NCBI RefSeq assembly: GCF_016649425.1
Contig: NZ_JADRCR010000006.1
Location: 62,001-126,000 of the forward strand
DNA from: Limnobaculum allomyrinae
Lineage (GTDB): Bacteria > Pseudomonadota > Gammaproteobacteria > Enterobacterales > Enterobacteriaceae
Reading direction: 5' to 3'
DNA: 64,000 nt
A model generated the notes under the pieces. The model was not told the origin of the DNA. It did no database searches and was given only the letters and a program-made list of their open reading frames with translations. A program made the position numbers and the translations under genes. The stretch's first letter is position 1. Each line of letters opens with the position of its first letter. This document shows positions 43,387-51,841 of the stretch, one piece after another.

Positions 43387-46119
43387 TCAGAACCACTGAC
43401 CAAAGCGTTTGATATAGAAACGTTTCATACCCTGAGCGACCAGGCAGTAGCTCAGCAGGGTTGCCACCAGCCATGGGAAGTAGCTCATCGGCAGCGGTTC
43501 CAGTCCAACCATCGCACCGAGTGGTGAGAAGGGAATGTAGATACCCATTGCCATGATCAGTGCGGTGGTCAGCAGCACCGGCAAGGTGGCACGGCTTTGA
43601 ATAAACGGTATCTTCTGCGTTCTTAGCATATGGACTACCAGCGTTTGCGATAGTAATCCTTCAATAAACCAGCCGGACTGAAACAGCGCCTGAGCTTCGA
43701 CGCTGTTGGCCGCAAAAACGTACCACATCAATGCAAACGTGCTGATATCGAAGATGGAAGAGGTTGGGCCAATCCATAACATAAAGCGGCCAATGTTTTT
43801 GGCATCCCACTTCCGTGGTTTACGCAAAAACTCTTTGTCCATCTTGTCCCATGGCAGAGACAGTTGGGAGATGTCATACATCAGGTTCTGGATCAACAGA
43901 TGAATCGCCAGCATCGGCAGGAACGGGATGAATGCACTGGCTACCAATACCGAAAAGACATTGCCGAAGTTAGAGCTGGCGGTCATGTTCAGGTACTTTA
44001 TGATATTGCCGAAAGTCTCACGCCCCTTGATAACGCCTTCTTCAAGCACCATCAGATCTTTTTCCAGCAGGATGATATCGGAGGACTCTTTAGCGATATC
44101 GGCGGCGCTATCGACAGAAATTCCCACGTCCGCATCTCGCAGTCCGGGGGCATCGTTAATACCATCGCCGAGAAAGCCGACGGTATGACCGTTTTTCTGT
44201 AACGTCTTCAGGATGCGAGACTTTTGCAGCGGCGTCAGTTTGGCAAACACCGCGCGCTTTTCTACCTCTTGTTCCAGTTGACTGTCTGACATTGACTCAA
44301 TCTGCGTACCGGTGAGAATGTCATGTGCATCAATGCCCACTTCCAGACAAATACGCGCCGTCACTATCGGGTTATCTCCGGTCAGTACTTTCACCGCTAC
44401 CCCGTTATCACGCAGCGCAGTAATGGCTTTTCCGGCGCTCTCTTTTGGCGGATCGAGAAACGTCAGCATTCCTTCAATTGTCAGCGCCTGTTCATCTGCG
44501 GTGCTCAGTGGCAGATTCAGGGCTGCATCATCCAGCTTGCGGGTTGCTACCAACAGCACACGAAAACCATTGGCGTTGTAGTCCTCTGTTTTTGCCAGCA
44601 GTTGTTGGCGACGGACGTCATCCAGCTCAACAACGTTGTCACCTTCACGCAGATGAGTCGCCACCATCAACATCTCTTCTACTGCACCTTTGCTGATCAG
44701 GATGTTATCGCCATGGTGAAGATCTTCCACAGAAACCGACACGCGACGGCGCACAAAGTCGAACGGTAGTTCATCAAGTTTCACAAAGCGTTCTTTCACC
44801 GATGGGGTAACGCGTTCCTCCCCGAAACGGAGTACGGCTCTGTCCATCAGATTACGTGCACCGCTCTGACTACTGCTGTTCAGCCAGGCCAGCGTAAGTA
44901 CCCGATCGCTTTCCACACCATTCACGTCGAGATGATGTTCAAGAATGATGTTGTCCTGAGTTAAGGTACCTGTTTTATCGGTACAGAGTACGTCCATGGC
45001 ACCAAAGTTTTGAATTGCGTTCAGCCGCTTGACGATCACTTTACGCCGCGACATGGCGATAGCCCCTTTTGCCAGATTGGAGCTGACAATCATCGGCAGC
45101 ATCTCCGGGGTTAGTCCTACCGCCACCGCCAGTGCGAACAGTGAGGCTTCAACCCAGTCACCTTTGCTGAATCCATTGATCAGTAACACAATGGGCACCA
45201 TGACCAGCATAAAACGAATCAACAGCCAGCTGACGCTGTTTACGCCACGATCGAACGCTGTCTGGGTACGTGTGCCAACGATGGATTTCGCTAACGAGCC
45301 GAACCAGGTACGATTGCCGGTTGCGACCACGACCGCCTGGGCTCTGCCACTGGTTACGTTAGTTCCCATCAGACAAATATTACCCATCTCCAGCAGGCTT
45401 TTATCCTTATTCGGTGTTGGCAGGTGTTCACAGTTTTTTCCGGATACGTTGGCTATCACGTCATACTTCTCAACCGGCAGCGATTCTCCACTCAGAATCG
45501 ATTGGCTGACGAACAGATCGCGTGATTCCAGCAGCCGAACATCCGCCGGAACCAGATCGCCAGCGGTGAGAAAAATCACATCACCCGGTACCAGTTGTTC
45601 AATGGGGATCTCTTTTTGTGCCGGATGCATATTGTCCGGTTCACGACGCAGCACGGTGGCAGTCGTGCGTACCATCGATTTCAACGCATGCGCTGCTTTG
45701 TTGGTGCGAAATTCCTGCCAGAAACGCAATAACCCGCTCAGGCTGACCATCGTTAAAATAATGATAATTCCGGTCAGATCGGTCTCTTCACCATGACGTA
45801 GCGGTAGCCAGTAATCAGTGATGACACTGACGGCGGCCAGCGCCATCAGTACATAGATAAACGGGTTATTGAATGCCTGCAGGAGCTGAATCAACGCCGG
45901 AGGCGCCTTTTCATGAGCCACTTCATTACGGCCGTACTCTTCCAGCCGGTTAAGGGCTTCTTCGGTCGTTAACCCCTGACGGCTGCTGTTGAGCCTGTCC
46001 AGTGTGTGCTCCGGGCTGTGAAAAGCCTCGATTGCAATTGGAAAGCTCTTCTTATGCTGCTTATCATTTTCTGACGCAGACCGGTTTAATTTCCGGTTTT
46101 CAATTTTGATGTCAGTCAT
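43387..46119 (-). CDS. mgtB: Magnesium-importing P-type ATPase MgtB/MgtA
   Basis: A 910-residue P3B-type ATPase importing Mg2+. Key motifs are the actuator LSGESLPVEKYD, the phosphorylated Asp in VLCTDKTGTLTQDN at about residue 380, the ATP domain KGAVEEML, and hinge FLGDGINDAPGLRDADVG. About ten transmembrane helices. Its place after mgtC and before mgtR favours the name MgtB. A GAGG lies 7 bases before the ATG at 46119. In Salmonella the operon answers low Mg2+ through PhoP and a leader RNA. Confidence 0.94.
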   Translation of the reverse strand: MTDIKIENRKLNRSASENDKQHKKSFPIAIEAFHSPEHTLDRLNSSRQGLTTEEALNRLEEYGRNEVAHEKAPPALIQLLQAFNNPFIYVLMALAAVSVITDYWLPLRHGEETDLTGIIIILTMVSLSGLLRFWQEFRTNKAAHALKSMVRTTATVLRREPDNMHPAQKEIPIEQLVPGDVIFLTAGDLVPADVRLLESRDLFVSQSILSGESLPVEKYDVIANVSGKNCEHLPTPNKDKSLLEMGNICLMGTNVTSGRAQAVVVATGNRTWFGSLAKSIVGTRTQTAFDRGVNSVSWLLIRFMLVMVPIVLLINGFSKGDWVEASLFALAVAVGLTPEMLPMIVSSNLAKGAIAMSRRKVIVKRLNAIQNFGAMDVLCTDKTGTLTQDNIILEHHLDVNGVESDRVLTLAWLNSSSQSGARNLMDRAVLRFGEERVTPSVKERFVKLDELPFDFVRRRVSVSVEDLHHGDNILISKGAVEEMLMVATHLREGDNVVELDDVRRQQLLAKTEDYNANGFRVLLVATRKLDDAALNLPLSTADEQALTIEGMLTFLDPPKESAGKAITALRDNGVAVKVLTGDNPIVTARICLEVGIDAHDILTGTQIESMSDSQLEQEVEKRAVFAKLTPLQKSRILKTLQKNGHTVGFLGDGINDAPGLRDADVGISVDSAADIAKESSDIILLEKDLMVLEEGVIKGRETFGNIIKYLNMTASSNFGNVFSVLVASAFIPFLPMLAIHLLIQNLMYDISQLSLPWDKMDKEFLRKPRKWDAKNIGRFMLWIGPTSSIFDISTFALMWYVFAANSVEAQALFQSGWFIEGLLSQTLVVHMLRTQKIPFIQSRATLPVLLTTALIMAMGIYIPFSPLGAMVGLEPLPMSYFPWLVATLLSYCLVAQGMKRFYIKRFGQWF

Positions 46120-46279
46120 GATCTATCCTCAAATTTAAGACGTAGTTATCCCTGCACAGAAATATCTATGCATCATTCATTTCTCACGCTATAGAGCGGG
46201 TATTACTTTATATGTATGGGAATATCCATCATTCCCTCCTTAGATGAGCTTTCACATCGTATTGAATAGTAAGGGGGAG

Positions 46280-46975
46280 TTAACCCCCTTCGGCACTCCA
46301 GCGAACCGCAGTAATATTCTCGTGTCCGCCGATTCTGGACATAATGATGTCCAGTGTTTTTCGATAATCCGCTCCGCTAATCAGCTCGGCGCGAATTTCT
46401 TTTTGGCCCTGCTCCTGTGCAGAAACAGAACCGAGTCCTTGCAGGCTGAGCGCCAGTTCTTTCGCTATATTCAGCACCAGCTGGCGAACGGCATTCTCAT
46501 GGTGGTTATTGCAGGTTATTTTCAGGACATAACGTTTTTCTTCTTCTGTGGCACCAGGGATCTGATTAATCCGCTGTGCCGCCTCGCGCAGCAATATGTT
46601 GGCGCAAAGGATAATGAGCGTTGCCGCCGCTGCATTCCAGAACTGCCCGAGGCCGCATAACACACCAATACCCGCGGAGCACCACAATGTCGCTGCGGTA
46701 TTCAGACCGCGAACATTCATGCCTTCGCGCATGATGACGCCCGCGCCAAGAAAGCCAATTCCGGAGACGATCTGTGCCGCGATACGACCCGGGCTGTCGG
46801 GCGATGTGGATATTGAACTCAGAATAAAAACTGCTGCACCGGTAGCTACCAGCGCATTGGTGCGAAGGCCAGCCATACGCTGGCGCCATTGTCTTTCTGC
46901 GCCAATCAGCGCACCTAGCAGCATTGCTGCAAGCAAATTTGAGATATAAGGAAACATCAACATACGTTCCTCCAT
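46280..46975 (-). CDS. mgtC: MgtC virulence/low-magnesium membrane protein
   Basis: A 231-residue MgtC with about five N-terminal helices (LLAAMLLGALIGAERQWRQR, TNALVATGAAVFILSS, VSGIGFLGAGVIMREGMNVR, LNTAATLWCSAGIGVLCGLG) and a C-terminal ACT-like soluble domain. The sequence is remarkably near to Salmonella MgtC. In Salmonella it inhibits the F1Fo ATP synthase and supports growth at low Mg2+ and in macrophages. It is the first gene of the mgtC-mgtB-mgtR unit, 160 bp upstream of mgtB. MgtC is known for patchy, horizontally spread distribution. Confidence 0.95.
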   Translation of the reverse strand: MEERMLMFPYISNLLAAMLLGALIGAERQWRQRMAGLRTNALVATGAAVFILSSISTSPDSPGRIAAQIVSGIGFLGAGVIMREGMNVRGLNTAATLWCSAGIGVLCGLGQFWNAAAATLIILCANILLREAAQRINQIPGATEEEKRYVLKITCNNHHENAVRQLVLNIAKELALSLQGLGSVSAQEQGQKEIRAELISGADYRKTLDIIMSRIGGHENITAVRWSAEGG

Positions 46976-47040
46976 TTTTGCCGGAAGAATTAAGTACGTG
47001 CTTTATTTAGCACACGACAAATTGTCGCCCGAAAGAGCGA

Positions 47041-47091
47041 TTAACGTCGTGTTGACGGTGGAGGGAATAATGAATTTTTAAACATGAACAT
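47041..47091 (-). CDS. mgtP: Leader peptide with PPP stall motif, mgtP-like
   Basis: ATG to TAA encodes MFMFKNSLFPPPSTRR, 16 residues plus stop, 65 bp upstream of mgtC. Three consecutive Pro codons (CCT CCA CCG) would slow translation when charged tRNA-Pro or EF-P is scarce. Salmonella mgtP is a 17-codon-size proline-sensing ORF at the same place. Codon count and PPP are seen; the function is inference. Confidence 0.55.
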   Translation of the reverse strand: MFMFKNSLFPPPSTRR

Positions 47092-47173
47092 GACGACTGA
47101 CCTCGCGATAATACGCGTTTGTAACATTTTGGGATGCAATCGTCAGTATGAGGAGATTGCTGCCCGCCGATTT

Positions 47174-47208
47174 GGCAAGCAGCGCAGGAATAAATGCGTT
47201 AGCTTGCC
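47174..47208 (-). other. Leader stem-loop upstream of mgtC
   Basis: GGCAAGC and GCTTGCC with an inner GCGCA/TGCG pairing form a hairpin in the predicted leader RNA. Confidence 0.55.
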
Positions 47209-47316
47209 TTTGTATTTAAGTAAGGGTGACTGTCCAACGTATTATTACTCCTGTATGAATTTGTGCTTATTATAATCAGAAAATAAGTTGAGTAAAGTTA
47301 AAATTAATGTGTGTTT

Positions 47317-47577
47317 TTATTTTTCATTATCTTCTGTATCCGAAAGGGTGCTCAGGTAATTAAGGTATTCCTGCCAGACGAATTCAGGATCGATATCATC
47401 ATAGCCGCGTTTTTCAGCCATCATGGCGTTGCTTCCGGCAGGGAGCGCGATGCATACTGCATTATCCCGAATGGCCTCTGCTTCGCTTTGTGTCAGCGGT
47501 TCACCCTTGTTATTCTGGGCATTAATCAGTAACAGGATTAATGGCGGCATAAATACCAGCTCTAAACTTTCTTCCAT
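47317..47577 (-). CDS. Conserved hypothetical protein
   Basis: An 86-residue acidic protein: MEESLELVFMPPLILLLINA then KGEPLTQSEAEAIRDNAVC and EKRGYDDIDPEFVWQEYLNY. It looks cytoplasmic. I recall similar conserved enterobacterial hypotheticals with the GEPLTQ and DIDPE segments but no function. It lies upstream of the mgtC promoter on the same strand. Confidence 0.65.
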   Translation of the reverse strand: MEESLELVFMPPLILLLINAQNNKGEPLTQSEAEAIRDNAVCIALPAGSNAMMAEKRGYDDIDPEFVWQEYLNYLSTLSDTEDNEK

Positions 47578-47678
47578 AATCTTTATCCATTTTAATTTGC
47601 TATCGATAGATGAATATTATCAGTAGTAGAATGAAATTTCCAAAACGATATACCGGCGTTTACCAGGATGAGGTGATA

Positions 47679-48059
47679 ATGGATTTCAGGGAAAAGAAAA
47701 GTATTATTGATAGCTATATTAAAGCGTGGGTTCCGGATAAAGCGTTTCATTCAGTTTTTAATTTAAAGTATGAAATTGAAGATGAAGTAATCATCATTTA
47801 TCAAACAGGCACTTGTTGTCTGGAAAAATCATCCATTCCAATAATAAAAGCAGAGTTTAATCAATTGGCATGCTGTTGGTATCTCTATTGGTTTAACTTA
47901 GATCATTGGGTATTGTACCATTGTGCTCCTCTGAACACGCTTGATGAAGCACTCAGGGCTGTTGATGAAGACGACTCTTCGTGTTTTTTTGGCCAGGTAT
48001 TCACCGTAACTGCAGTAAACAAAACATGTTTTTGGGATATTTACAGCGGTAGCCGGTAA
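47679..48059 (+). CDS. DUF3024-like protein
   Basis: A 126-residue protein. The core IPIIKAEFNQLACCWYLYWF followed by NLDHWVLYHCAP resembles DUF3024 (Arg/Trp-rich WTLYW-type motif). The ATG at 47679 (MDFREKKSIIDSY) has GAGG 5 bases upstream; the frame is open to 47610, so longer starts are possible. Function unknown. Confidence 0.6.
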   Translation: MDFREKKSIIDSYIKAWVPDKAFHSVFNLKYEIEDEVIIIYQTGTCCLEKSSIPIIKAEFNQLACCWYLYWFNLDHWVLYHCAPLNTLDEALRAVDEDDSSCFFGQVFTVTAVNKTCFWDIYSGSR

Positions 48060-48080
48060 TCAAAAGCAGCTTTTTAATGG

Positions 48081-48695
48081 ATGAAAAAGATGGCAAATAT
48101 AAAAACTAAAAAGCATCGACTTCCCAAATACCTTATCCTTTTTCTGTTTATGACAGCCTTTCTTTATGCCCTGATAAACGCCATAACTATCTGGAACTAC
48201 AGCGATAAAGACGAGCGAACCAACGCTGATGTCGCCATTGTGCTCGGTGCCGGTCTGTCGGATGGAAAAGTGACGCCGGTATTTCAGCAGCGGATTAATC
48301 ACGGCATATTTTTGTATCAACATGGATATGTGAAGAAACTGATTTTTACCGGTGGATATGGCGAAGGGAATCAACATTCTGATGCCTGGGTGGCGAAGCA
48401 ATATGCCGAACAGCAGGGAGTACCGCCGCAGGATATCTTATACGAAGAAGCCTCGACCATCACTCAGGGAAATATACGTTACGCTAAAGTCATTATGGAT
48501 AGTGAACAGTATCAAAGTGCCATCATTGTCAGCGATCCGCTGCATATGAAACGGGCCATGCTGATTGCCGAAGATGCCGGTATTAACGCTTATAGTTCAC
48601 CAACGCCCACCAGCATGTATATCAGCTTTAAAAACAAGCTGGCGTTTTTAGCCAGAGAGACCTTTTTCTATTCGCTGTACAAAATTCATGGGTAG
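48081..48695 (+). CDS. YdcF/SanA-family (DUF218) membrane-anchored protein
   Basis: A 204-residue protein with one N-terminal transmembrane helix (YLILFLFMTAFLYALINA) and a DUF218 domain facing the periplasm: ADVAIVLGAGLSDGKVTPVF, QQRINHGIFLYQHG, KKLIFTGGYGEGNQHSD, EEASTITQGNIRYAK and VSDPLHMKRAMLIAEDAGI. SanA/ElyC relatives influence envelope integrity and vancomycin or SDS sensitivity. It starts 21 bp after the DUF3024-like gene. Confidence 0.85.
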   Translation: MKKMANIKTKKHRLPKYLILFLFMTAFLYALINAITIWNYSDKDERTNADVAIVLGAGLSDGKVTPVFQQRINHGIFLYQHGYVKKLIFTGGYGEGNQHSDAWVAKQYAEQQGVPPQDILYEEASTITQGNIRYAKVIMDSEQYQSAIIVSDPLHMKRAMLIAEDAGINAYSSPTPTSMYISFKNKLAFLARETFFYSLYKIHG

Positions 48696-48738
48696 CGGCG
48701 GCTTTAATTGGCTGCTACCTCATCACGTCTTACATCAG

Positions 48739-49098
48739 CTACGGCTGTATACCCAACATCTTCTGGGTTTTCTTTGGTAGCCCTTGCACAACCAGAAGAT
48801 AGGAGTGATCGATGCTTTCTTCAATCATTTCCATGGATAAAGCCCCGTCCAGAAACAGGGTGTTCCACAGTCGTTTATTTAAGTAATAGCCGGGAATGAT
48901 ATCGGGGAAGGTTTGGCGCAAAATATCAGAACGATCCGGATCGCTTTTTAACGAGATGATGGGTCGACCGTTAAGCTCACCTAATAAAGCAAACATCTTA
49001 TCGCAGACACAAACGCGGTCAGCTTCCCATTCGGCTTTATAGTCGTGTACCGCACCAAGTTTTGTCAGACAGTAAGGGATTAACGCTTTGCTATTCAT
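48739..49098 (-). CDS. MmcQ/YjbR-family protein
   Basis: A 119-residue YjbR-like double-wing DNA-binding-fold protein: YCLTKLGAVHDYKAEWEADR, KMFALLGELNGRPIISLKSD, GYYLNKRLWNTLFLDG and SIDHSYLLVVQGLPKKTQ. Function of the family is unclear. A decayed copy of its last 31 codons lies at 50014-50109. Confidence 0.88.
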   Translation of the reverse strand: MNSKALIPYCLTKLGAVHDYKAEWEADRVCVCDKMFALLGELNGRPIISLKSDPDRSDILRQTFPDIIPGYYLNKRLWNTLFLDGALSMEMIEESIDHSYLLVVQGLPKKTQKMLGIQP

Positions 49099-49216
49099 TC
49101 TATTTTTCCCATTTAAGCGGATAAAGTCTGTTCCATCTTACCTAATCCAACACAATAAGAAATATGAAATATAAAAGCTTCGCATTGACCGTATGGGGCT
49201 TTGTTATATACAGAAG

Positions 49217-49590
49217 AACCCCAGCCTGGCTGGGGTTCCATAAAGCTTTCGGCTCTAAATCCATGATAAAAACCCCTTTGATTGGTTAAAACACCTTGAG
49301 GTCTGGTAACGGCAAAAAGTTAAACCAGAAATCAAAATGGGGCTCAATAGGGGACGAAAAGAGCGTGTTCAATACCCGATGGAACGGCAAATATCACATC
49401 GTATTTGCACCTAAATATCGGGGACAGGCTTTCTACGGGGAGAAACGTAGAGCCTATAAATATGCTTCCGGAAATCCCGCTAAAGATGACGGTGTCAGGC
49501 TTGATGGGATATCTGAAAGGAAAAAGTAGCCTGGTTTTTTTATATGAAAATATTATCTATTTTAAGCCAGAACAATAATTGGGAAACCAA
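49217..49590 (+). mobile_element. IS200/IS605-family remnant with broken tnpA
   Basis: A 21-bp hairpin AACCCCAGCC-T-GGCTGGGGTT opens the element, as in IS200, followed by the IS200-type leader and a tnpA start region. From about 49344 it reads GDEKSVFNTRWNGKYHIVFA then PKYRGQAFYGEKRRA, typical of IS200 TnpA. After codon YKYAS the central part, including the His-x-His and catalytic Tyr region, is missing; a frame-shifted tail reads EIPLKMTVSGLMGYLKGKSS. The right end is not found. This is a dead, internally deleted copy. Confidence 0.9.
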
Positions 49591-49596
49591 AGCCAT

Positions 49597-49956
49597 CTAC
49601 TGTGGACGTTTAACATAGATGATGCGTAACAGAGTTCCCACAATAATACCGCTTAAAATTCCCAGCGGTATGAAGTAGATAGTAAGGGGGATAGCGGAAA
49701 GAGCACCTAACGCACCGGATAAAACCACAGCCAGCCAACTGGCCTTTATTTTGGGATTAATAATAAATTCCATCAGTAGACTATAGATAATCGACTGGAT
49801 ACCAAAAAGTATATAGCCTAATCCAAGCAGGCCGAAAATATCAGGGAGGCTGGGATAATACTCTGATGGTGAAAACAATACCGCTTCCAGAATAAAATAG
49901 CAGTTGGCAACCAGTACCGGTAATATTATCCCTAACACTAAACGGATAGCTTTCAT
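49597..49956 (-). CDS. Small four-helix membrane protein, hypothetical
   Basis: About 119 residues with four hydrophobic segments (LGIILPVLVANCYFILEAVL, FGLLGLGYILFGIQSIIYSL, WLAVVLSGALGALSAIPLTI, FIPLGILSGIIVGTLLRIIY). The ATG at 49956 has AAGGA just upstream; the frame is open to 49980. No family recognised. It lies between the IS200 remnant and a yjbR fragment. Confidence 0.65.
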   Translation of the reverse strand: MKAIRLVLGIILPVLVANCYFILEAVLFSPSEYYPSLPDIFGLLGLGYILFGIQSIIYSLLMEFIINPKIKASWLAVVLSGALGALSAIPLTIYFIPLGILSGIIVGTLLRIIYVKRPQ

Positions 49957-50013
49957 GCTGTCTTGTCCTTGAGTCGGCATAATTTAAGTTTAGAGATCTA
50001 AACCTTCAGGCCA

Positions 50014-50109
50014 TTATGGCTGTATATCCGGCATCTTTTGGTTTTTCCTGGATAGTCCTTGTACCACCAACAGAAATGAATGGTCAATACTTCCCTCAAT
50101 TATCTCCAT
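50014..50109 (-). pseudogene. Truncated yjbR duplicate (C-terminal fragment)
   Basis: Reading the reverse strand gives MEIIEGSIDHSFLLVVQGLS then RKNQKMPDIQP and stop, matching the C-terminus of the intact gene at 48739-49098 (MEMIEESIDHSYLLVVQGLP...). The upstream part is lost, replaced by a terminator. Confidence 0.85.
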
Positions 50110-50110
50110 G

Positions 50111-50144
50111 AATAAAGCCCCGCATTACCGTGCGGGGCTTTATT
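50111..50144. terminator. Terminator of dcuC-like gene
   Basis: AATAAAGCCCCGCA and TGCGGGGCTTTATT are a perfect 14-bp inverted repeat around TTACCG, just past the stop at 50162 on the reverse strand. Confidence 0.9.
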
Positions 50145-50161
50145 CCGATCATATTATCTAT

Positions 50162-51532
50162 TTAGAACAACAGATAGTTAGCCACCAGCATTGTCACGAT
50201 ACCGCCCAGTGCCGGAATTAGTGTTCGTCTTACAATCATAAACGGAGAGCATTCACCGGCCTTACTGACGGCAATAATGATACCTGCAACCGGAGAAATA
50301 GAACGTCCCATACCGGCCATTAACTGCATTGGCAGAATCATATACACCGCATCAGCCCCAAACTTGCTGGCGATTGACGGCGCCAGACCGGAGAAGGAGA
50401 AGAAAGCGGCAACGCCAGAACCGGTCAGTACAGCGGTAATACCGACTAATAACGTCATGACGATAGTCATGCTTGTGAAACCAAAGCCTGCGTTTTGCAC
50501 TGATTCAAGCAGATAATCGATAGCGCCAATTTGCTGCATCCCTTGGGCATAGATATCGGCACAAACCAGCAGAGAGACGATACTGGTAAACATACCGCCC
50601 ATGCCTTTAAAGAAGACCTGTACCCCTTTACAGCAGGCGAGGAAATCACGTTTGACGATCAGCTCACAGACAAAGGCCAGCATGGTACCGACGATCATCG
50701 CAGTAACCACATCAATTTTGATGGTATCAATCACTAACGGGCTGAATATCAGTACCAGCGCAACCGGGAAAACAGGCAGAAGGGCATAAAATGTTGGTGC
50801 TGCATCCTCTTCCTGAGAGTCTGTTTTACTGACGTTCTGAATTACTACGGTGTGACCATCTTTTTTATCATAGTATTTTGCCGTGAAAAAAATCAGGATG
50901 GATACCACCAGCATAACCGCAATAGCCACTGGCATTTGGTAATGGGCAAAATAGACAGCGGTTTCCATACCGGCATGTTTTGCTGCCAGGTTTGCCGTTC
51001 CAACCGCCGGGCCGAGATCCATAAAGGCACACAGACCGATCATGGCGGCAGCGGCGGCTTTACTCACGCCTAAACGCACCAACACCGGGAAGAAGGTAAC
51101 CAATAACAACATGGCTAACCCGGCGGCGCTTGAAATCGCTACGTGCAACATCTGGGCACAAATATAGCCCAGAGCCAGAATCAGGTAAGGGGCTTTGATG
51201 ATCTGCAGAGGACGGATACAAATATTGACCATGGCGTTTGACGCTTTGATATGGTCCATATAGCTGGCGAAACCACCTGCCGCCATAATGATCAAACCAA
51301 TGCCGGCGACCTGAGTAGAAAGTGAACCTTTAGCAAAGGCAAAAATATCCAGCCAGGTTGAACCGGTAGTGGTCGCTTTTCCGTATAAAATGCTTTTTTC
51401 CGGATGAAGAATCACGGTCATTGTCAGTAAAGCCAGACCAGCCAGCAACAGCACGGTTTGAGGTTGGTAATTCTTAATAATTAACCATGCGGCAATGATA
51501 GTAATCGCTATGGCGATTATAAATGCAGTCAT
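50162..51532 (-). CDS. dcuC: Anaerobic C4-dicarboxylate transporter, DcuC family
   Basis: A 456-residue membrane carrier with about 12 helices. DcuC features include GLIIMAAGGFASYMDHIKAS, ISSAAGLAMLLLVTFFPVLV, GLCAFMDLGPAVGTANLAAK, LTGSGVAAFFSFSGLAPSIA, MAGMGRSISPVAGIIIAVSK. DcuC carriers exchange or export succinate and fumarate in anaerobic growth. Divergent from an RpiR regulator and close to a fumarase-superfamily lyase, it may serve a pathway that imports an amino-dicarboxylate and releases fumarate or succinate. Confidence 0.88.
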   Translation of the reverse strand: MTAFIIAIAITIIAAWLIIKNYQPQTVLLLAGLALLTMTVILHPEKSILYGKATTTGSTWLDIFAFAKGSLSTQVAGIGLIIMAAGGFASYMDHIKASNAMVNICIRPLQIIKAPYLILALGYICAQMLHVAISSAAGLAMLLLVTFFPVLVRLGVSKAAAAAMIGLCAFMDLGPAVGTANLAAKHAGMETAVYFAHYQMPVAIAVMLVVSILIFFTAKYYDKKDGHTVVIQNVSKTDSQEEDAAPTFYALLPVFPVALVLIFSPLVIDTIKIDVVTAMIVGTMLAFVCELIVKRDFLACCKGVQVFFKGMGGMFTSIVSLLVCADIYAQGMQQIGAIDYLLESVQNAGFGFTSMTIVMTLLVGITAVLTGSGVAAFFSFSGLAPSIASKFGADAVYMILPMQLMAGMGRSISPVAGIIIAVSKAGECSPFMIVRRTLIPALGGIVTMLVANYLLF

Positions 51533-51841
51533 GTGGTGTATCCTTTTATTTGTTTTTCCGGGTAGAAAAACCTACTGTTTAATAACGTCGCGCTTAAGAA
51601 AATCTGGTGGCAACAAAGGGTGTTGCATGCCGGCTTGTTATGCGGCCATAGTAGAAGTAAGGCGCTGATGACTGTATGAGAAAATGCTTTTCTCACAATA
51701 AATTGTGCGCAGGATCGCATTACGCCAAAGTAGTGATAGCAACGCTTAACAGCGATATTGATGGCTTTGGTCAGAGCGAAGTTTTTTTTGGTAACATCAT
51801 TCATATTGGCAAGTCTGTTGTCATGCTTCGGGGCAAAACGA
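51533..51841. other. Divergent spacer, dcuC / rpiR-type regulator
   Basis: 309 bp with both promoters. I see no clear FNR site and no gene; a rightward frame continuous with the regulator from 51758 is non-coding by my reading. Confidence 0.4.

Larger units (their letters stand above)
46976..47316 (-). promoter_or_regulatory. mgtC leader and promoter region
   Basis: On the reverse strand the 341-bp region has a TATAAT-like -10 near 47268-47273, a GGCAAGC/GCTTGCC hairpin at 47174-47208, and a 16-codon ORF at 47041-47091. This parallels the long mgtCBR leader of Salmonella, which has short ORFs mgtM and mgtP. An mgtM equivalent is not obvious. A PhoP box upstream of the -10 is only weakly suggested. 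Confidence 0.6.

Noticed and set aside
45029..45796. 255-residue forward ORF opposite mgtB
   Set aside because: Entirely antisense to a well-supported P-type ATPase; no motif.
51758..51841. Longer N-terminus for the RpiR regulator
   Set aside because: Begins at TTG, is hydrophobic and unlike the family; the ATG at 51842 fits better.
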